A DNA stretch of 15,900 bases from assembly GCA_030835185.1 (NCBI GenBank), contig JAUQWL010000133.1, positions 1 to 15,900 of the forward strand, given 5' to 3'. The first letter of the stretch is position 1. The number at the start of each line of letters is the position of its first letter. The notes under the pieces are model-generated. The model was not told the origin of the DNA. It did no database searches and saw only the letters and a list, made by a program, of their open reading frames with translations. Origin of the DNA: Solirubrobacterales bacterium. GTDB lineage: Bacteria > Actinomycetota > Thermoleophilia > Solirubrobacterales > 70-9. Below are positions 13,226 through 15,900 of this stretch, piece after piece. Both the position numbers and the translations under genes were made by a program.

Positions 13226-13256
13226 CTTTTTCTTTTCAATTGGTTTATATTGTTGT
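13226..13256 (+). promoter_or_regulatory. AT-rich putative promoter of the beta-helix/cupredoxin cluster
   Basis: A strikingly AT-rich stretch with T-runs contains TATATT at 13246-13251, the best -10 match here, and would start the transcript near 13258. No good -35 can be named; the T-rich part may act as an UP-like element. The leader would be about 45 nt and ends in a strong ribosome binding site. Confidence 0.5.
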
Positions 13257-13291
13257 GCCAAGCGGTGCGTATCGCCGGATGCGAAGGGATT

Positions 13292-13299
13292 GGGAGGAG
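13292..13299 (+). promoter_or_regulatory. Strong ribosome binding site that fixes the beta-helix start
   Basis: GGGAGGAG lies 4 nt before ATG 13304 (GGAGG core 6 nt away). It selects this ATG over upstream in-frame starts (GTG 13169, ATG 13193), which would put non-secretory sequence before the signal peptide. Unlike truA, surE or nif3, this first gene is not leaderless. Confidence 0.75.
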
Positions 13300-13303
13300 A
13301 GAG

Positions 13304-15133
13304 ATGAAGCAACGTCTGGGTGTATCGATCGGTCTGGTGGCCGTATTCCTGCTGGCGACGCTCGGGCTGGCCGGCCCCGCCTCAGCCTCGGCTGATGCCG
13401 GTGTGAGCGTGACCACGAACGGCCTCGTCAAGCAGGCGAAGAAGGCTAAGAAGAAGGCGAAGAAGGTCTGCAGGAAGGTCGGGAAGACCAAGGGCAAGGA
13501 AGGCAAGAAACAAGCCAGAAAGCGCTGCAGCAAGGCCAGAAAACAGGCCAAGAAGGCCGACAGGCGCCTCAAGAATCACCGTTTCTTCGACGTCTGCAAG
13601 CATGGCTGCGCCTACCGCACCGTCCAGGCAGGCATCAACGACGCCGGCCTTTGGCAGCTGAAGGTGAAAAAGAAGGCCACGGTCCGGATCCAGCCGGGCA
13701 CCTACGTCGAGGGCACCTTCATGTTCGGTACCCAGAACATGAAGAGGAAGAACCTGCCCGACGGCTTCGTGAAGCGCAACTTCGACGGTCTGACCATCAT
13801 GGGCGTGAACAAGAACGGGAAGCCGCTCGAGGATGCCAGCAAGGTCCACATGGAGGGCCTGAACGCCAAGACCGTGGTCGAGGGCAACGATCCCGGCTGG
13901 CGGCCGGGCGATTCGGCCAAGGTCCCGGCCCAGAACGCGATCGAGGGCCGTAACGTCCAGGGCGTCACGCTGAAGAACATCTACGGTTCCAACTATCAGA
14001 ACAACGGGTTCTTCGTCTGGGCCTCGGTCGACCCGGCATCGGGCGAACGCTGCTCCAACTACACGATGGACAACCTTCTCGCCTCCGGCAACCGGGCCTA
14101 CGGCCTGTTCGGGCGCAACTGCACCGGTGGCAAGATGCTGAACTCCACCGCCTGGAACTCCGGCGACTCCGGCTTCTACATCGGCGAGACCCCGTGCGAC
14201 GACTACAACTGGACCAATCACGGAACCAATCCGAAGCCCTGCCAGGCGGAGCCCAAATGGTCATTGATCGACAACGCCGAAGCGTTTCAGAACACGCTCG
14301 GCTTCTCCGGCACCAACGCGAAGTACGTCGAGATCAAGGACTCGGCCTTCTACAACAACGGGTCCGGGATCGTGCCGAACGCGCTCGACTCGGAACACTA
14401 CGAGCCGCCCGGATGGCTGAAGATCCACGACAACGACGTGTTTTGGAACAACTACAACTACTACTGCACCGGTGTGGCGCCCGCCACCTGTGGTGGCACC
14501 GCCTTCCACACGGTCTCGGGCGGTCTCGGCGAACTGCTGGGTGAGCAGGTCAACTTCCCGATGGGAGTCGGCGTGATGCTGTTCGGTACCGACTCGGCCA
14601 AGGTGTACGAGAACAACATCTTCGGCAACGAGAAGTGGGGTGTGGCCACGTTCTCCTCTCCGGTCTGGGAAGGGCTCGACATCGAAGCCAACAAGGGCGA
14701 CGACGGCAAGAGCCTGAACAACCAGTTCATCGACAACAAGATGGGCCGGAACGGGGTGGATCCGAACGGGTTCGACTTCCTGTACGACAGCACCGGCGGT
14801 GGCAACTGTTGGCAGGGCAACACCGCAAATCCGGCGGTGACCTACGTGATGGGGACCGGACCGAAGACCCAGGCACAGCTCTACCCCGCCTGTCCGGCAC
14901 CGAAGGCGCTCAACGACGCGACCGACAGCTTCGATGGGCTCCAGGGAATCCAGGTGAACATAGGAGACCTCACCGACCCGGAAACGATCCTCGGTTACGC
15001 GGCTTCCAGCCCGCCCGATCAGCAACAGTGCTCCTGGAAGACGCCGGCGACGGCGACCGGACCGAACCGGTTCCACCCGGCGTTCGAGGACTACGTCGAG
15101 AATCGGACCGAGCCGGCCGTCTGTACCCCGTAA
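13304..15133 (+). CDS. Exported right-handed parallel beta-helix protein with Lys-rich linker
   Basis: The 609-residue protein has a signal peptide (about 1-30: KQRLGVSIGLVAVFLLATLGLAG, then PASASA). A Lys/Ala/Arg-rich linker (about 42-92) holds Cys56 and Cys75. A beta-helix domain then opens with CKHGCAYRTVQAGIND (Cys98, Cys102) and IQPGTYVEG, the usual entry to such folds. Asn/Gly-rich rungs recur, for example SNYQNNGFFVW, SGNRAYGLFG, NSGDSGFYIG, NNGSGIVP and FGNEKWGV. More cysteines occur through the domain and at the C-terminus (AVCTP), which suggests disulfides. Such folds include polysaccharide lyases, hydrolases and adhesins; I see no catalytic signature that decides. It is not clearly NosD. 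The linker could bind anionic cell-wall polymer. The cupredoxin gene follows after 27 bp. Confidence 0.88.
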   Translation: MKQRLGVSIGLVAVFLLATLGLAGPASASADAGVSVTTNGLVKQAKKAKKKAKKVCRKVGKTKGKEGKKQARKRCSKARKQAKKADRRLKNHRFFDVCKHGCAYRTVQAGINDAGLWQLKVKKKATVRIQPGTYVEGTFMFGTQNMKRKNLPDGFVKRNFDGLTIMGVNKNGKPLEDASKVHMEGLNAKTVVEGNDPGWRPGDSAKVPAQNAIEGRNVQGVTLKNIYGSNYQNNGFFVWASVDPASGERCSNYTMDNLLASGNRAYGLFGRNCTGGKMLNSTAWNSGDSGFYIGETPCDDYNWTNHGTNPKPCQAEPKWSLIDNAEAFQNTLGFSGTNAKYVEIKDSAFYNNGSGIVPNALDSEHYEPPGWLKIHDNDVFWNNYNYYCTGVAPATCGGTAFHTVSGGLGELLGEQVNFPMGVGVMLFGTDSAKVYENNIFGNEKWGVATFSSPVWEGLDIEANKGDDGKSLNNQFIDNKMGRNGVDPNGFDFLYDSTGGGNCWQGNTANPAVTYVMGTGPKTQAQLYPACPAPKALNDATDSFDGLQGIQVNIGDLTDPETILGYAASSPPDQQQCSWKTPATATGPNRFHPAFEDYVENRTEPAVCTP

Positions 15134-15160
15134 GGCCGGAAAGCCAGGGAGAAGAAGGAG

Positions 15161-15715
15161 ATGAACACCGCAATCAGGCGAATGCAGGGTCTGTGGATCG
15201 CGTTGGCGGTGGTGCTGGCCATGGGAGTGGCCGGTACCACCGTTGCCTCTGCGGCGCCGGATGCGCGGGTGAGCGGCCTGACGGCAAAGCAGAAGAAGGC
15301 AAAAAAGAAGGAACTCGGAAAGTGCCACAGGAAGCGCAGTACCAAACAGCGCAGGAACTGCACGAAGAAGGTGAAGGAGAAGTACAGGCGCCTCGCCATG
15401 AAACACGACGGAAACACCGGCGCCGGCAAGACCTACCCGGTCGACGTCATGGACGACTACTTCACGCCAGACCAGCTTCAGCTCAAGATCAACGACTGGA
15501 TCGTCTGGGACTGGCGGTACTCGACCAGCCGTGAGGGGCACAACGTGAACATGCGCCCTCCGTTTCCGAATGGGGTGATTGCCACCGACATCCAGTCCTC
15601 GGTGATGTCCGGACCGGACGGGCACTTCAAGCGGCAGTTCACGAAGCCCGGGACATACGACCTGTTCTGCACCCTGCATCTCGGCATGACGATGACCGTC
15701 CAGGTCTCGAAGTAG
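15161..15715 (+). CDS. Exported type 1 copper protein (cupredoxin) with Lys-rich linker
   Basis: The 184-residue protein starts with a signal peptide (about 1-32: LWIALAVVLAMGVAG, then TTVASAA). A basic linker KQKKAKKKELGKCHRKRS continues to RRNCTKKVKEKYRR, with Cys55 and Cys67. A cupredoxin domain occupies about 88-184. Its copper ligands are all present: His127 in GHNVNM, then Cys170, His173 and Met178 in CTLHLGMTM, spaced C-x2-H-x4-M as in pseudoazurin and plastocyanin. It should therefore be an extracytoplasmic electron carrier or copper-binding protein; the redox partner is unknown. ATG 15161 is preceded by AGGGAG 9 nt upstream. It lies 27 bp after the beta-helix gene and is probably in the same operon, and the two proteins share the linker type. 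Confidence 0.9.
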   Translation: MNTAIRRMQGLWIALAVVLAMGVAGTTVASAAPDARVSGLTAKQKKAKKKELGKCHRKRSTKQRRNCTKKVKEKYRRLAMKHDGNTGAGKTYPVDVMDDYFTPDQLQLKINDWIVWDWRYSTSREGHNVNMRPPFPNGVIATDIQSSVMSGPDGHFKRQFTKPGTYDLFCTLHLGMTMTVQVSK

Positions 15716-15734
15716 GCGGCGACCGGGCGGAATC

Positions 15735-15900
15735 GTGACCAGGGACCTCGTCACCGTCGCGGTCTCGCTCACGCTGATCCTTCTTGGGGCCGGCGCAGGC
15801 GGGGCAGCCGCCGCTCGGGCCGCCTCGCCGGTTGCCGGACTTTCCGCGCCGGTCTTTTCGTCGCATTCGGCCGGGGTATCCCCGGTCGCCCGGGCCGGAG
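15735..15900 (+). CDS. N-terminus of a third exported protein (truncated by the window)
   Basis: From GTG 15735 an open frame runs to the window edge, giving 55 residues. It begins TRDLVTVAVSLTLILLGAGAG, a basic start plus hydrophobic core, and continues AAAARAASPVAGLSAPVFSS, a plausible signal peptide followed by an Ala/Ser/Pro-rich stretch. The start is 19 bp after the cupredoxin stop, with only a weak GGGCGG upstream. It is probably the third gene of the export cluster. The mature domain lies outside the window, so the function cannot be named. Confidence 0.6.
   Translation, partial: MTRDLVTVAVSLTLILLGAGAGGAAAARAASPVAGLSAPVFSSHSAGVSPVARAG

Noticed and set aside
13214..13235. Intrinsic terminator at CCCGATCGGG followed by CTTTTTCTTTT
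   Set aside because: The palindrome allows only a 3-bp stem with a 4-nt loop, too short for a terminator. The T-rich part is better read as promoter-region sequence.
13169..13303. N-terminal extension of the beta-helix gene from GTG 13169 or ATG 13193
   Set aside because: It would put 37-45 residues before a clear signal peptide and bury the AT-rich promoter and the GGGAGGAG ribosome binding site.
13080..13303. A known riboswitch (c-di-GMP, cobalamin or c-di-AMP class) before the beta-helix gene
   Set aside because: I looked for the conserved core strings of these classes on both strands and found none. Only an unclassified pairing pattern remains.
13304..15133. Assignment of the beta-helix protein as NosD
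   Set aside because: The lysine linker, many cysteines and absence of other nos genes do not fit; only the general fold and the nearby copper protein suggest it.
14261..15772. A 503-residue minus-strand frame across the beta-helix and cupredoxin genes
   Set aside because: Both sense genes have signal peptides, ribosome binding sites and conserved motifs. The antisense frame crosses their boundary and resembles no protein.
1..15900. CRISPR arrays, insertion sequences, transposases or toxin-antitoxin pairs
   Set aside because: No regularly spaced repeats, transposase motifs or terminal inverted repeats were seen. The small gene at 9609 pairs with a membrane protein, not with a recognisable toxin.

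Overview
The window is high-GC DNA with densely packed genes. It most resembles a Gram-positive actinobacterial-type chromosome, plausibly of the class Thermoleophilia (Solirubrobacterales-like). That placement is an inference from three things: strong GC bias at third codon positions, GTG/TTG starts, and secreted proteins with lysine-rich Lys/Ala/Cys linkers. No rRNA or other decisive marker is present.

Layout. (1) 1-4093, + strand: the tail of an unrecognised lysine-rich protein, then truA (tRNA pseudouridine synthase), surE (5'-nucleotidase) and ligA (NAD-dependent DNA ligase), with ligA abutting or overlapping surE. (2) 4213-5541, - strand: an exported PBP4-type D-Ala-D-Ala carboxypeptidase, divergent from (3) a patatin-like phospholipase at 5623-6882. 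(4) 6973-9561, - strand: a probable operon of a NIF3/DUF34 metal protein followed by a long-chain acyl-CoA synthetase. (5) 9609-10663, + strand: an unrecognised small protein overlapping a membrane-anchored DsbA-like protein that has no cysteine at all. (6) tRNA-Pro(CGG) with a strong terminator. (7) 10965-13036: a TetR regulator and a 14-TM MFS drug exporter, headed by a palindromic operator. (8) 13304-15900: an export cluster of a beta-helix protein, a type 1 copper cupredoxin and the start of a third exported protein. The first two carry the same kind of lysine-rich, two-cysteine linker.

Two themes recur. Genes that begin transcription units (truA, surE, nif3, the small protein, probably tetR) have a TAnnnT-like -10 hexamer 6-7 nt before the start codon and no Shine-Dalgarno, which suggests leaderless mRNAs. 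Genes internal to operons (ligA, acyl-CoA synthetase, MFS, cupredoxin) have purine-rich ribosome binding sites. Much of the rest concerns the envelope: peptidoglycan trimming, lipid metabolism, drug export and exported copper or beta-helix proteins.

Most of the window is ordinary housekeeping sequence. The best candidates for something undescribed are the small protein with its cysteine-free thioredoxin-fold partner, and the exported cluster sharing the lysine/cysteine linker. Both are proposals from sequence reading alone.
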